A stretch of 33,975 nucleotides of DNA from Desulfobacterales bacterium (GCA_030065585.1 JASJED010000083.1:1-33975), one strand, 5' to 3'; shown: positions 8,650 through 18,223, numbered from the stretch's first letter. Made by a program: numbers and translations. Notes: generated from the sequence alone by a model not told the origin.

Positions 8650-10299
8650 TTGAACGCTGTCCCAACCTTACCGATCAAACCGGATATGCCGGCCAGCGCA
8701 GCGCCAAGCGCGTTTAACCGCGACCAATCGCAGCCTTCATCGAGTTTCAGGGCCACACTGCACAAGGTCAAAGCGGACAAGCCGTCGGCGCCCTCCGACC
8801 AAGATCCGCATGATGCCCCCCCGGCATTTTCCGGAGAAGATCAAAACGCTTCGGTCATCACCGGAGAAGAACCGCATGCCACGGATCCGACTGAGCCGCA
8901 GGCTGTGGGGCTGATCGAGGATCCGGCCGAATTGTTTTCCGGCGCGGGCCTATTGGAAGGGGCCAAGCCGGCGATCGACGGTGGGGGCTCAACAGGTGAC
9001 GAGAAGTCTCCCCTTGGGGTCGCTGCGGTAATGCCGCAAGACAAACAGGCCGCAGACGGACCACCTGATCTCAAGACCGTCGCTGCGCCGATAAGGCCAC
9101 GGGCCTCCGGACAGCCCCCCGCAAGGGCGCAATCCCATTTGCCAAACACAGCGCCGGTGGTTTTGACGACGCCCGGTAGCGAAAATGCCAATCCAGATTC
9201 TGGCTTGCGGACAGCCCAATCGCTCTCCCCGGGGATATTCGCCAGGACCGCCGAACCAAACGCTCCGGGAGTCGAGGGCACCATGGGGGATTCGGGGCCT
9301 CGCCTACTGGAGACGGGTGAGAAGGGGACGCCACTTAAAACTGAGCCGTTGGTCAACGCGGATAAACGTATTCCCGCGCAAGCCGGACCTGGGCAGCAGG
9401 GACCACTCGTGGAGGGGGCTGAAGCCGCTCAAAGCCAATCCGCGACGGTCGCCAAGATAACCATGGCCTCCGCCATTCGGCGGTCCCCAGCACCGGACCG
9501 TCAGGCCGGCCCTGGAAAGACCCCGGCAGCTTTGAACCTGATCGCCACCCTCGGACGCGAATCGGGTCATACGTCATCCGAAACACCCGAATCGACCCCG
9601 TCGGCACGCCTGGTCGGGGAAAATGCGGGGCCTCATGACGGACCGGGACTATCCGCGGATGGGGAGCGCGCGGAAGATCATCCCCGGCGTTGGTTGGGTG
9701 CCGATCAGGGGTTGGAAACGGCACGCAGCCTTCGAACCGCGCGGCTTGACGCCGATGCCCGCGCGGATTGGATTGCGACGGTCGATCGCCAGGGAATGTC
9801 ACCGGTCAACAAGCCGAGTTCAACGATCTTCGTCGAGAAGGATCCGACGCTTACGGCCGATTCTTTTCGGTCTCAGAATCTCGACCCGATCGTCGAGCGC
9901 ATCGCCGTGAGTGTCCGGGGCAACCAGTCCGAAGCGCGCATTGCTTTAAAACCGGATCATCTGGGCAGCATTCGACTCCAAATTGCCACGGATAACGGCA
10001 TCGTCAACATCAAGATCATGACGGAATTTCCAATGGCCCGCGATCTGCTCGAATCCCATCTGCCTCAGTTGAAGACCGAGCTGCAGCAACAGGGTCTCGA
10101 CCTGGATGAATTTACCGTCACCCTTGACAAGGAAGAGCAGGATTTCCGCCGGGAAGGCCGGCGGCAACAGGGGACGTTCAGGCCGCCGTCGGACCCTGGA
10201 CGCCGCGATGCGCATGCCGACCGTCCTGGCCATGATCGGCCGGAAAACCCTCCGACCGCCAAACGGTCTACGGCAACCGGTGTGGACTTCTTTGCCTGA
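8650..10299 (+). CDS. fliK: Flagellar hook-length control protein FliK
   Basis: Low-complexity Pro/Ala-rich N-terminus; C-terminal Flg_hook-like domain EARIALKPDHLGSIRLQIATDNGIVNIKIMTEFPMARDLLESHLPQLKTELQQQGLDLDEFTV; TTG start. Confidence 0.9.
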   Translation: MNAVPTLPIKPDMPASAAPSAFNRDQSQPSSSFRATLHKVKADKPSAPSDQDPHDAPPAFSGEDQNASVITGEEPHATDPTEPQAVGLIEDPAELFSGAGLLEGAKPAIDGGGSTGDEKSPLGVAAVMPQDKQAADGPPDLKTVAAPIRPRASGQPPARAQSHLPNTAPVVLTTPGSENANPDSGLRTAQSLSPGIFARTAEPNAPGVEGTMGDSGPRLLETGEKGTPLKTEPLVNADKRIPAQAGPGQQGPLVEGAEAAQSQSATVAKITMASAIRRSPAPDRQAGPGKTPAALNLIATLGRESGHTSSETPESTPSARLVGENAGPHDGPGLSADGERAEDHPRRWLGADQGLETARSLRTARLDADARADWIATVDRQGMSPVNKPSSTIFVEKDPTLTADSFRSQNLDPIVERIAVSVRGNQSEARIALKPDHLGSIRLQIATDNGIVNIKIMTEFPMARDLLESHLPQLKTELQQQGLDLDEFTVTLDKEEQDFRREGRRQQGTFRPPSDPGRRDAHADRPGHDRPENPPTAKRSTATGVDFFA

Positions 10300-10356
10300 A
10301 AGAGGGCCGCGTCCCTGACCGGCGGGTGAAGTGAACGCTAGAGGAGAAATGCCACC

Positions 10357-11040
10357 ATGACGATATCGGGTATCGAAGCCACGCTTCCCGCAACCACGGC
10401 GGGTCAAAATGTCAAACCGGGTGAACTCGGGCGGGATGATTTCCTGAATCTGCTGGTGACGCAGCTGCAGCATCAGGATCCCCTGAACCCCATGGACAGC
10501 ACCGACTTTACCGCCCAACTGGCGCAGTTCAGTTCCCTCGAGCAGTTGAGCAACATGAGCGGCCAGTTAGAAGAACTGACGGCCTCTCAAAACGTGTTCG
10601 CCAATTCCCAGGCCGTCGGGTATATCGGACATACGGTCCTCGCCAACGGCAATGCCTTTACTTTCGACGGGCACGAACCGGCAACGCTGGCGGTCGATCT
10701 GCAGGCCCCGGCCCAGAACGTGTTCCTAAGCGTCTACGACGCCACCGGAGCGTTTGTGGCCTCTTTGGAAGCCGGTACCATGACCGCCGGCCGCCAGACC
10801 GCCCTCTGGAACGGCCAGGACAATAGCGGCAATCCGCTCCCGGGCGGCACCTATCGTTTCGAAGCCGTGGCGGTCAATGCCCAGGGCGAAGAAATCGGTG
10901 TGAACCCCTTGAGCCGCGGCCGGGTCGACGGCGTGGCCTTTAAAAACGGCGCCGCGGTGCTGATGCTGGGCAGCCGCGAAGTGCCGCTGGCGGATGTGAT
11001 CGAAGTCATTCGCCTCGCCGAGGGTGGCGCGGCAGAGTAG
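10357..11040 (+). CDS. flgD: Flagellar hook assembly (scaffolding) protein FlgD
   Basis: LGRDDFLNLLVTQLQHQDPLNPMDSTDFTAQLAQFSSLEQL; FLS..DATGAFV / WNGQDNSGNPLPGGTYRFEA. Confidence 0.96.
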   Translation: MTISGIEATLPATTAGQNVKPGELGRDDFLNLLVTQLQHQDPLNPMDSTDFTAQLAQFSSLEQLSNMSGQLEELTASQNVFANSQAVGYIGHTVLANGNAFTFDGHEPATLAVDLQAPAQNVFLSVYDATGAFVASLEAGTMTAGRQTALWNGQDNSGNPLPGGTYRFEAVAVNAQGEEIGVNPLSRGRVDGVAFKNGAAVLMLGSREVPLADVIEVIRLAEGGAAE

Positions 11041-11118
11041 CATCCCGGGAAGCAATGCCATTTAAATGGGCACACCTAACAACTTTTTGTCGGACATCAC
11101 AATCAACAGGAGGAAACG

Positions 11119-12348
11119 ATGATCGGATCATTGTTTGCAGGAATTTCGGGACTCAACGCCAACTCAACGGCCATGACCGTCATCGGCGACAACATTGCCA
11201 ACGTCAACACCACCGCCTTCAAATCCAACCGGGCCTCCTTCGCCAACGTTCTCAGCCAGGCGATCGGCGGCGGCGGCAACGATATCGGTCGGGGTGTCGA
11301 ATTCTGGGGCACGGCGCCCATGTGGGCCCAGGGTTCCCTGGAAAACACGAGCGGCCCCATGGACATGGCCATCAACGGCCGGGGATTTTTCATCGTCGCC
11401 GACGGAAGCGGTTCCAATTTCTATTCACGCGCGGGGGAATTCACCTTTGATCGCGACGGCCGGCTGGTCAACCCGGACGACCTGCAACTGCAGGGTTATG
11501 CCGTCACCTCGCAAAACCCGGATGGATCGCTTAATCTGGGGCCCCTGGGCGACATCCAGGTGCCGACCGAAAGCACGACCCCGCCCCGGTCCACAACGGA
11601 GTTTACCGTGGACGTGAATCTGGATTCCGCAGCCTTGATCGGCGACACTTATTCGACCTCCATCACGGTTTATGATTCGCTCGGCAACAACGTGCCGTTG
11701 ACGCTCGATTTCGTTAAAACGGGCAATAATGCCTGGACCTGGCAGGCAGGATCCACCATGGCCTCTGCCGTTGCACCGGCCGGCCCCACGGCGATCACCT
11801 TCGATCCCACCACCGGTGCGCTCAACGGCACCACCGATCCAACCATCAACTTGACCCTGAGCAATGGGGCCACCATGCCGGCCCTCACCTGGGATCTCTA
11901 CGACACCACGACCAGCGCCAGCAACGGCGATCTGACCCAGTACGCCGCGCCGTCCACCACGACCTTTCAAACCCAGAACGGTTTTCCGTCCGGGTCCTTG
12001 AGGTCGGTGGCCGTGGACGAATCCGGCGTCATCACCGGCTCCTATTCCAACGGACAATTGGTGCCCCTGTTTCAAGTGAGTTTGGCGGATTTTCCGTCCT
12101 ATTACGGTTTGACCAAGATGGGCGGTAATCTCTATGGTGCTTCGCTGCAGTCCGGCGATGCCATGCCGGGGGTTCCCGGCAGCGGCCGTCTGGGCAGCAT
12201 CAGTCCCAGTGCCATCGAAATGTCCAATGTCGATCTCGGGCAGGAATTCGTCAAAATGATCACGACCCAGCGCGCCTTCCAGGCCAACTCCCGGGTGATT
12301 ACCACCAGCGACGAGATCCTGAATGAATTGATCAACATCAAGCGTTAA
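11119..12348 (+). CDS. flgE: Flagellar hook protein FlgE
   Basis: MIGSLFAGISGLNANSTAMTVIGDNIANVNTTAFK; C-terminal SNVDLGQEFVKMITTQRAFQANSRVITTSDEIL; strong aggagg RBS. Confidence 0.96.
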   Translation: MIGSLFAGISGLNANSTAMTVIGDNIANVNTTAFKSNRASFANVLSQAIGGGGNDIGRGVEFWGTAPMWAQGSLENTSGPMDMAINGRGFFIVADGSGSNFYSRAGEFTFDRDGRLVNPDDLQLQGYAVTSQNPDGSLNLGPLGDIQVPTESTTPPRSTTEFTVDVNLDSAALIGDTYSTSITVYDSLGNNVPLTLDFVKTGNNAWTWQAGSTMASAVAPAGPTAITFDPTTGALNGTTDPTINLTLSNGATMPALTWDLYDTTTSASNGDLTQYAAPSTTTFQTQNGFPSGSLRSVAVDESGVITGSYSNGQLVPLFQVSLADFPSYYGLTKMGGNLYGASLQSGDAMPGVPGSGRLGSISPSAIEMSNVDLGQEFVKMITTQRAFQANSRVITTSDEILNELINIKR

Positions 12349-12366
12349 ACGACGCATTGGTCTGCA

Positions 12367-12408
12367 GACCGGCACGCCCGCGCGATGATGCCCGGCGGCG
12401 TGCCGGTC
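12367..12408 (+). terminator. Hairpin downstream of flgE (possible terminator or attenuator)
   Basis: Perfect 12-bp stem GACCGGCACGCC...GGCGTGCCGGTC, 18 bp after the flgE stop. No T-tract follows. Confidence 0.5.
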
Positions 12409-12598
12409 CGTTGCCTGTCCGGCCGACCGCGGTTGACGTCAATGCGTTGACAGGCGTCAAGATCAAAACCCGCCGCGCCCGTCTGATCGTCCCGTATCTC
12501 AGCCCCAATCGCGATGGCCTCCCCGAAAACAGCCGGGCTACAGGCTGTAGGTCCTTCATCCGCCGTCCTTCCTGGCTACACCGACACCAACCGATTCG

Positions 12599-12614
12599 TG
12601 GCATATTTATTGCT
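12599..12614 (+). promoter_or_regulatory. Sigma54 promoter candidate upstream of fliL-fliMNOPQR-flhB
   Basis: TGGCATATTTATTGCT; strong -24/-12 match with exact spacing. Confidence 0.75.
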
Positions 12615-12716
12615 GAATACATATCCGATTGATCATGGGCCAATCCGGCCGCGGGCCGCACCCGGTGTGCGGACATCCGGATAGAGGCGCACCCAATGGA
12701 TCGAAAGGACGGAAGG

Positions 12717-13181
12717 ATGAACAAGACCCTGGTCATCGTGATCATTGCCGTGGCGGTGCTGTTGATCGGCGGCGTGGGCGGCGGATTCTATATGATTTGG
12801 AACAAACTGGCCGATCTGGATGCCCGCATCCAGTCGGAGGAAGTCGCCGACGAGGAGGACGAGGAGCAGGCGGCCGCCATGGGGGCCTTGTTTCCACTCG
12901 ATACGTTCATCGTCAATCTGGCCGACGAGAAAAGCAAACGCTATCTAAAAGTCACCATGCAGATCGAGCTCAAGGAGGGCGAACCACTCGAACTGCTTGA
13001 AAAGCGTCTGGTGCAGGTGCGCGATATCATCCTCATGATCTTGCCCACCAAACGGTTTCAGGAAATCCGCTCGGCGGATGGCAAAACCCTCTTGCGGCAG
13101 GAAATCATGAGCCGACTCAACGACCTGTTCAAAAAAGAGGCCGTCCACAACATCTATTTCACCGAGTTCGTCGTGCAATAG
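12717..13181 (+). CDS. fliL: Flagellar basal body-associated protein FliL
   Basis: N-terminal TM NKTLVIVIIAVAVLLIGGVGGGFYMIW; LDTFIVNLADEKSKRYLKVTMQIEL; the ATG at 12717 has a ggaagg RBS (the ORF track lists an upstream ATG at 12696). Confidence 0.93.
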   Translation: MNKTLVIVIIAVAVLLIGGVGGGFYMIWNKLADLDARIQSEEVADEEDEEQAAAMGALFPLDTFIVNLADEKSKRYLKVTMQIELKEGEPLELLEKRLVQVRDIILMILPTKRFQEIRSADGKTLLRQEIMSRLNDLFKKEAVHNIYFTEFVVQ

Positions 13182-13191
13182 GACCTCTTCC

Positions 13192-14181
13192 ATGGGCGAC
13201 AACATTCTCTCTCAGGATGAAATCGATGCGCTGCTGACCGCGATGGACAGCGGTGAAGTGGATTTGCAGGTTGAAGACGCCCCGGCCCAATCCCAGGCCG
13301 CCGCCTATGATCTGACATCCCAAAACATCATGCTGCGGGATCAGTTTTCGGCCCTGGAGGAAGTCTATGACAAATATGCCGGTTTCCTGCACAATTCCCT
13401 GACAGCCCTCCTGCAGCAATCATTCGCCGTTCAATTCGTTTCCACCGAAATGGTCAAGTTCGGTGATTTCATCCAGGCCTTTTCCAACCCCACCAGCTTT
13501 ACGACGTTCAGCATGGATCCGCTCAGCGGCTCCGCCCTGCTGGCCATCGAGCCCGAACTCGTGTTTGCGATGATTGATTGCATGTTTGGCGGCAAGGGAA
13601 CACCGCTTCCCCAGCGCCGCGAATTTACGGCGATCGAAAAAGGCATGCTCCGCCGGTTGAGCCAGGAACTGCTGAGTGATTTTGAACGGGCCTGGCAGCC
13701 GGTTTTTGCGATTCGCACCGCCCTTAGAAAAAGTGAAACCAAGCCCGAATTCGTGCACATGGTAAGCCCCGATGAGCTGATGATCGTCATTGTGTTCGCC
13801 GTCAGCACGGAAGAATTCTCGGGCAAGTTTCACTTCTGCTTATCCTATCGCATGCTGGAGCCGATCAAGGAACAATTGTCATCCCGCTACCTGCGCGCCA
13901 AAGAGACCGAGCATGCCTTCAGCGACCGCATCCAGAAAAGCCTGGAGGAAACCGAGGTCCAAATTATTGCCGAGTTGGGGCACACGGTACACACGGTCGG
14001 TGATCTGCTCGGTCTGCAGGAAAACGATATTTTCACCCTCAACACGGGTCCCCACGATCCCATTACGGTCAATATCGAAGACATCCCCAAATATCGGGGA
14101 TTTCCCGGTATCGTCAACGGTAACCGCGCCGTTGAATTGATCGAGACCATTGCCCCGGAGGAGGTTGCGAACGAGAAATGA
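13192..14181 (+). CDS. fliM: Flagellar motor switch protein FliM
   Basis: GDNILSQDEIDALLTAMDSG; YDLTSQNIMLRDQFSALEEVYDKYAGFLHNSLTALL. Confidence 0.97.
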   Translation: MGDNILSQDEIDALLTAMDSGEVDLQVEDAPAQSQAAAYDLTSQNIMLRDQFSALEEVYDKYAGFLHNSLTALLQQSFAVQFVSTEMVKFGDFIQAFSNPTSFTTFSMDPLSGSALLAIEPELVFAMIDCMFGGKGTPLPQRREFTAIEKGMLRRLSQELLSDFERAWQPVFAIRTALRKSETKPEFVHMVSPDELMIVIVFAVSTEEFSGKFHFCLSYRMLEPIKEQLSSRYLRAKETEHAFSDRIQKSLEETEVQIIAELGHTVHTVGDLLGLQENDIFTLNTGPHDPITVNIEDIPKYRGFPGIVNGNRAVELIETIAPEEVANEK

Positions 14182-14552
14182 CGAATCCAGTCAATCAACC
14201 AGACAACCCCGAACGCCCGGAAGTCGACAGCGATCCGGCACGGGACAACTACCAGTTTGGGGCCCTCGATGGAAACGATCTCCCCGACCAGGCCGGCAAT
14301 TTAAACTTCATTCTCGATATCCCCCTGGAAGTTTCCGTCGAATTGGGCCGCACGCGGATGCTCGTCAACGATCTCCTCAAACTCGGACAGGGGTCGGTTA
14401 TCGAACTTTCCAAAATCGCCGGTGAGACCCTGGAGATCATGGCCAACCAAAAACTGGTGGCCCGGGGGGAAGTCGTCGTGATCAACGAAAAATACGGCAT
14501 CCGTGTCACCGAAATCATCAGTCCCATGGAAAGGGTCGAAAAACTGCGATGA
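14178..14552 (+). CDS. fliN: Flagellar motor switch protein FliN
   Basis: LDIPLEVSVELGRTRMLVNDLLKLGQGSVIELSKIAGETLEIMANQKLVARGEVVVINEKYGIRVTEII. Confidence 0.97.
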   Translation: MTNPVNQPDNPERPEVDSDPARDNYQFGALDGNDLPDQAGNLNFILDIPLEVSVELGRTRMLVNDLLKLGQGSVIELSKIAGETLEIMANQKLVARGEVVVINEKYGIRVTEIISPMERVEKLR

Positions 14553-14950
14553 GCCCAACCCCGCTGGTTACCGACGGTTTGAGGATGATCGGCATCCTGG
14601 TGTTCATCGTGGGCGGATTGCTTTTCCTGAACTATTTTATTCGTCGCCAGATGCACGCCGGTGGTCGCCTGGCCGGACGACGCCGCATCAGCGTTCTGGA
14701 AAACGCCCATCTGGGGGTCAAGAAAAGCATTGCCCTGGTTCAGGTGCCCGGTGCCGTTCTGGTGCTGGGGGTGACCAACGACCGCATCACGCTGCTTGAG
14801 CGCATCGCGGAAACCGATGAGGCCTGGAAGGCCGTATGCCTGCCGCCGGGCGAGGCTAACGCCCCTCGGAGCTTCAAGGATCACCTCCGGCAACTGACGA
14901 CCCCTCTGAGCGGGCGTGCCGCCAGCGGCCGCGGGAGTCGATCTGAGTGA
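14549..14950 (+). CDS. fliO: Flagellar biosynthetic protein FliO
   Basis: Single N-terminal TM, RRRISVLENAHLGVKKSIALVQVPGAVLVLGVTNDRITLLE; position between fliN and fliP. Confidence 0.88.
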   Translation: MSPTPLVTDGLRMIGILVFIVGGLLFLNYFIRRQMHAGGRLAGRRRISVLENAHLGVKKSIALVQVPGAVLVLGVTNDRITLLERIAETDEAWKAVCLPPGEANAPRSFKDHLRQLTTPLSGRAASGRGSRSE

Positions 14951-14972
14951 CCGGCCGCCACAGGTTTAAGTC

Positions 14973-15737
14973 ATGATTAAACGACGCCATCTATATCTCA
15001 TCGGTCTCATGCTGACGGGGATTTTACTGCTGCCCCCCGGCGCCCAGGCCGCCGAGCAACCGGCGGCGCCGTTTATCAGCATCCAGATGGACGATCAGGC
15101 AGACCCGGGCAAGACCTCGGTGGTCATGCAGATCTTTTTGCTGCTGACGATCCTGTCCCTGGCGCCCTCCCTTCTTGTGATGCTGACATCCTTTACCCGC
15201 ATCGCCATCGTATTGTCCGTTCTGCGGCAGGCCATCGGCACCCAGTCCATGCCGCCCAACCAGATTATCATCGGACTGGCGCTGTTTCTGACACTGTTCA
15301 TCATGACGCCCGTCTGGCAGACGGTTCATCAAGATGCTTTGCAACCTTATCTGGACAACCAGATATCCCAGGGAGAGGCATTCGATCGGGCGATCCGACC
15401 GGTGCGCACCTTCATGTTCAAACAAACCCGCGAAAAAGATCTGGCCATGATGATCGATGTGGCCAAACAACCGCGCCCCCGGAATATCGAGGATGTGGCC
15501 ACCACGGTGCTGATTCCCTCTTTCATCATCAGCGAGCTCAAAACAGCCTTTCAGATGGCCTTCATGCTCTACGTCCCTTTTTTGATCATCGATATGGTGG
15601 TCGCCAGCGTCCTTCTGTCCATGGGCATGATGATGCTGCCGCCGGTAATGGTCTCACTGCCCTTCAAGCTGATGTTGTTCGTGCTGGCCGATGGATGGCA
15701 TCTGATCGTCGGCTCGTTGGTCAAGGGATTCGGTTGA
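14973..15737 (+). CDS. fliP: Flagellar export apparatus protein FliP
   Basis: LLTILSLAPSLLVMLTSFTRIAIVLSVLRQAIGTQSMPPNQIIIGLALFLTLFIM. Confidence 0.98.
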   Translation: MIKRRHLYLIGLMLTGILLLPPGAQAAEQPAAPFISIQMDDQADPGKTSVVMQIFLLLTILSLAPSLLVMLTSFTRIAIVLSVLRQAIGTQSMPPNQIIIGLALFLTLFIMTPVWQTVHQDALQPYLDNQISQGEAFDRAIRPVRTFMFKQTREKDLAMMIDVAKQPRPRNIEDVATTVLIPSFIISELKTAFQMAFMLYVPFLIIDMVVASVLLSMGMMMLPPVMVSLPFKLMLFVLADGWHLIVGSLVKGFG

Positions 15738-15753
15738 GCGAGGATAAAACCCC

Positions 15754-16023
15754 ATGACGCCTGAATTTGTGACCGGTTTTTTTCTGGAAGCGATCAAGAC
15801 CACCATCATTCTGGCGGCCCCCATGCTTTTGGCCGGTCTGGTGACCGGCCTTTTGATCAGTATTTTTCAGGCCGCCACCCAGATCAACGAAATGACCATG
15901 ACCTTCATTCCCAAAATGCTGGCCGTCGCCGTGGCCCTTCTGGTCGCTTTTCCCTGGATGCTCCAGGTGCTGATCGATTTTTTCCAAAATCTACTGATCG
16001 GCATGCCGGAAATCATTCGTTGA
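15754..16023 (+). CDS. fliQ: Flagellar export apparatus protein FliQ
   Basis: AIKTTIILAAPMLLAGLVTGLLISIFQAATQINEMTMTFIPK. Confidence 0.98.
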   Translation: MTPEFVTGFFLEAIKTTIILAAPMLLAGLVTGLLISIFQAATQINEMTMTFIPKMLAVAVALLVAFPWMLQVLIDFFQNLLIGMPEIIR

Positions 16024-16039
16024 TGAGCCCTCACACGCC

Positions 16040-16822
16040 ATGATCGCCCTGCGCCTACCCTTTGACCAGCTGATGCTCTTCATGATGGTGCTGATCCGGG
16101 TGGTGGCGATTATGGCTGCGCTGCCGGTGTTCAACAGTCGCAACTTGCCGGTCATGGTCAAAGTCGGTCTGGCCCTGGCCGTGGCCCTGGTCATCTTTCC
16201 GATCCTCAATCTGGGAGGGGCGGGCGGATTGGATCATTGGGGGCTGCTGACCCTGGGCGTTGTGGGTGAAGTCCTCATGGGCGCCTGCATCGGGCTGCTG
16301 GTGCGGTTGCTCTTTGCCGGCATCCAGATGGCCGGTCAGGTGGCTGGTTATCAGATGGGTCTGGCCATCGCCAATATCATGGATCCCGCCACCAGCCTGC
16401 AGGTTCCCATACTGGCCCAGGCCTACAACCTGATGGCCATGCTGATTTTCCTGGCCATCGATGCCCACCACTGGTTTTTTCGCAGTTTGGTGGAAAGCTT
16501 CAGCCTGCTGCCGCTGTTTCATTTTCGCCTCTCGGCCTCCATCATCAGTCATCTGGTGGACACGGCCGGTGCCATGTTCGTGATTGCCGTCAAGGTGGGG
16601 GCGCCGGTCATTGTCGTGCTGATCCTGACCAGTGTGGCCTTCGGTCTTCTGGCCCGGACGGTTCCCCAGATGAACATTTTCATCGTGGCCATGCCGCTTA
16701 AAATCGTGGTGGGTCTGGTGTTCGTCATCTTCAGCCTGCCGTATTTCCGCCTGTTTATCATTTCCCTTTACCAGGACTTCGGGAGCGGCTTGAGCGCGGT
16801 GATCCGCCTAATGGGACCTTAA
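16040..16822 (+). CDS. fliR: Flagellar export apparatus protein FliR
   Basis: RVVAIMAALPVFNSRNLPVMVKVGLALAVALV; polytopic; after fliQ. Confidence 0.96.
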   Translation: MIALRLPFDQLMLFMMVLIRVVAIMAALPVFNSRNLPVMVKVGLALAVALVIFPILNLGGAGGLDHWGLLTLGVVGEVLMGACIGLLVRLLFAGIQMAGQVAGYQMGLAIANIMDPATSLQVPILAQAYNLMAMLIFLAIDAHHWFFRSLVESFSLLPLFHFRLSASIISHLVDTAGAMFVIAVKVGAPVIVVLILTSVAFGLLARTVPQMNIFIVAMPLKIVVGLVFVIFSLPYFRLFIISLYQDFGSGLSAVIRLMGP

Positions 16823-16831
16823 GGAGGCGCA

Positions 16832-17905
16832 ATGACCAGCGATAAAAGTGACCGCACGGAAAAGCCGACACCCAAAAAGCTTCAGGACGCCCGCAAAAAG
16901 GGCCAAGTCGCCCAGAGCCGCGAGATACCCTCCGCCATGATTTTGCTGGCTTCACTGCTATTTTTCTATTTCGCCGGCGGCTTCATGTTTCGACAGATGG
17001 GCTATCTGATCACCGCGAGCTGCCGCCGGTTGAACGACGCCGTGCTGCAGGATGCCCTGTCGGCAAGCCGTTTGGCAGGCTGGTGTTTTGAGCAGTCGAC
17101 CGTGATTCTGATACCGCTCATGCTGACCTTGGTGGCCGTGGGCATTCTGGCCAACGTTTCCCAGTTTGGTTTCCTGATCAAAGAGGATGCCCTGACCCCC
17201 GATTTCAAGAAGATCAACCCGGTCAACGGCCTCAAGCGGCTGGTTTCGCTCAAGTCCCTGGTCGAACTGGTCAAATCGGTATTCAAAATCCTTTTTGTGG
17301 GCTTGATCGCCTATGTCATCCTGAAACAGGACCTGGAAGTGATCCCCACCCTGATGCAGATGGATGTCATCAGTATCATGGCGTTTACCGGCCAGTCGGC
17401 TTTCAAGATCGCCTTTTTCGTCTGTTTGGGACTGATTGTACTCGCGGCTACGGATTTTGCCTATCAGCGCTGGCAGCACCACCGCGAGCTCATGATGACC
17501 AAGCAGGAGATCAAGGAAGAGCGCAAACAGATGGAGGGGGACCCCCAGATCAAATCCCGCATTCGCAGCATGCAGATCGAAATGGCGCGGCGGCGCATGA
17601 TGGAGATGGTGCCGGAGGCAGATGTGGTCATCACCAATCCAACCCATCTGGCCATCGCCGTTCAGTTCGATGCAGATACGATGGCGGCGCCAACCGTGGT
17701 TGCCAAGGGTGCCGATTATATGGCGCAGCGTATCCGCGAAGTGGCTCACGACAGCGGCGTGCCGCTGGTCGAAAACAAACCCCTGGCGCGTTCACTGTTC
17801 AAGACCACTGAAATCGGCGATCCCATACCGGTTGACCTCTACCAGGCCACGGCCGAGGTGTTGGCCTATGTTTACCGCCTCAAAGGCGTGCGGCCCCAAG
17901 CCTGA
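16832..17905 (+). CDS. flhB: Flagellar export apparatus protein FlhB
   Basis: DRTEKPTPKKLQDARKKGQVAQSREIPSA and the NPTH autocleavage motif (VVITNPTHLAIAVQFD). Confidence 0.98.
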   Translation: MTSDKSDRTEKPTPKKLQDARKKGQVAQSREIPSAMILLASLLFFYFAGGFMFRQMGYLITASCRRLNDAVLQDALSASRLAGWCFEQSTVILIPLMLTLVAVGILANVSQFGFLIKEDALTPDFKKINPVNGLKRLVSLKSLVELVKSVFKILFVGLIAYVILKQDLEVIPTLMQMDVISIMAFTGQSAFKIAFFVCLGLIVLAATDFAYQRWQHHRELMMTKQEIKEERKQMEGDPQIKSRIRSMQIEMARRRMMEMVPEADVVITNPTHLAIAVQFDADTMAAPTVVAKGADYMAQRIREVAHDSGVPLVENKPLARSLFKTTEIGDPIPVDLYQATAEVLAYVYRLKGVRPQA

Positions 17906-18152
17906 TGAATCGCCACCCCATTGGGCGGTCGATGGCCGCCCCGGCGCCATCGGTATTCCAACCCGCGCGTGGTCGATCCCGACGGCTGTCAAAAGCTTGA
18001 CAACGGTGCCGTATTTTGTCGTTCCGCTGCATCTTCAGCGTCCTTGGGTTTAATCCACCGCAATCCGTCCAAATCCCATATCCTATTGAAACTATGCTGT
18101 AATTTAATATGCCCCGCGCCCTCGGCAGGTTTTCCGACGAGGATGGCCTTTC

Positions 18153-18168
18153 AGGCATAGATCCTGCA
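18153..18168 (+). promoter_or_regulatory. Weaker sigma54 promoter candidate upstream of flhA-flhF-flhG-fliA
   Basis: AGGCATAGATCCTGCA; GG/GC spacing conserved, -12 reads CTGC rather than TTGC; about 56 bp upstream of the flhA ATG in a 318-bp gap. Confidence 0.5.
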
Positions 18169-18223
18169 GTTTTCCCAGCCAGCATTTCGCGCAAGATCTT
18201 GCCCTTCAAAACCAACAGAGGCC

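Noticed and set aside
11425-12375. 316-aa minus-strand ORF opposite flgE
   Set aside because: Antisense shadow frame of flgE; Gly/Arg/His-rich low-quality translation.
12357-12632. 91-aa plus ORF after flgE
   Set aside because: Arg/Pro-rich translation across a hairpin and a sigma54 promoter; non-coding intergenic.
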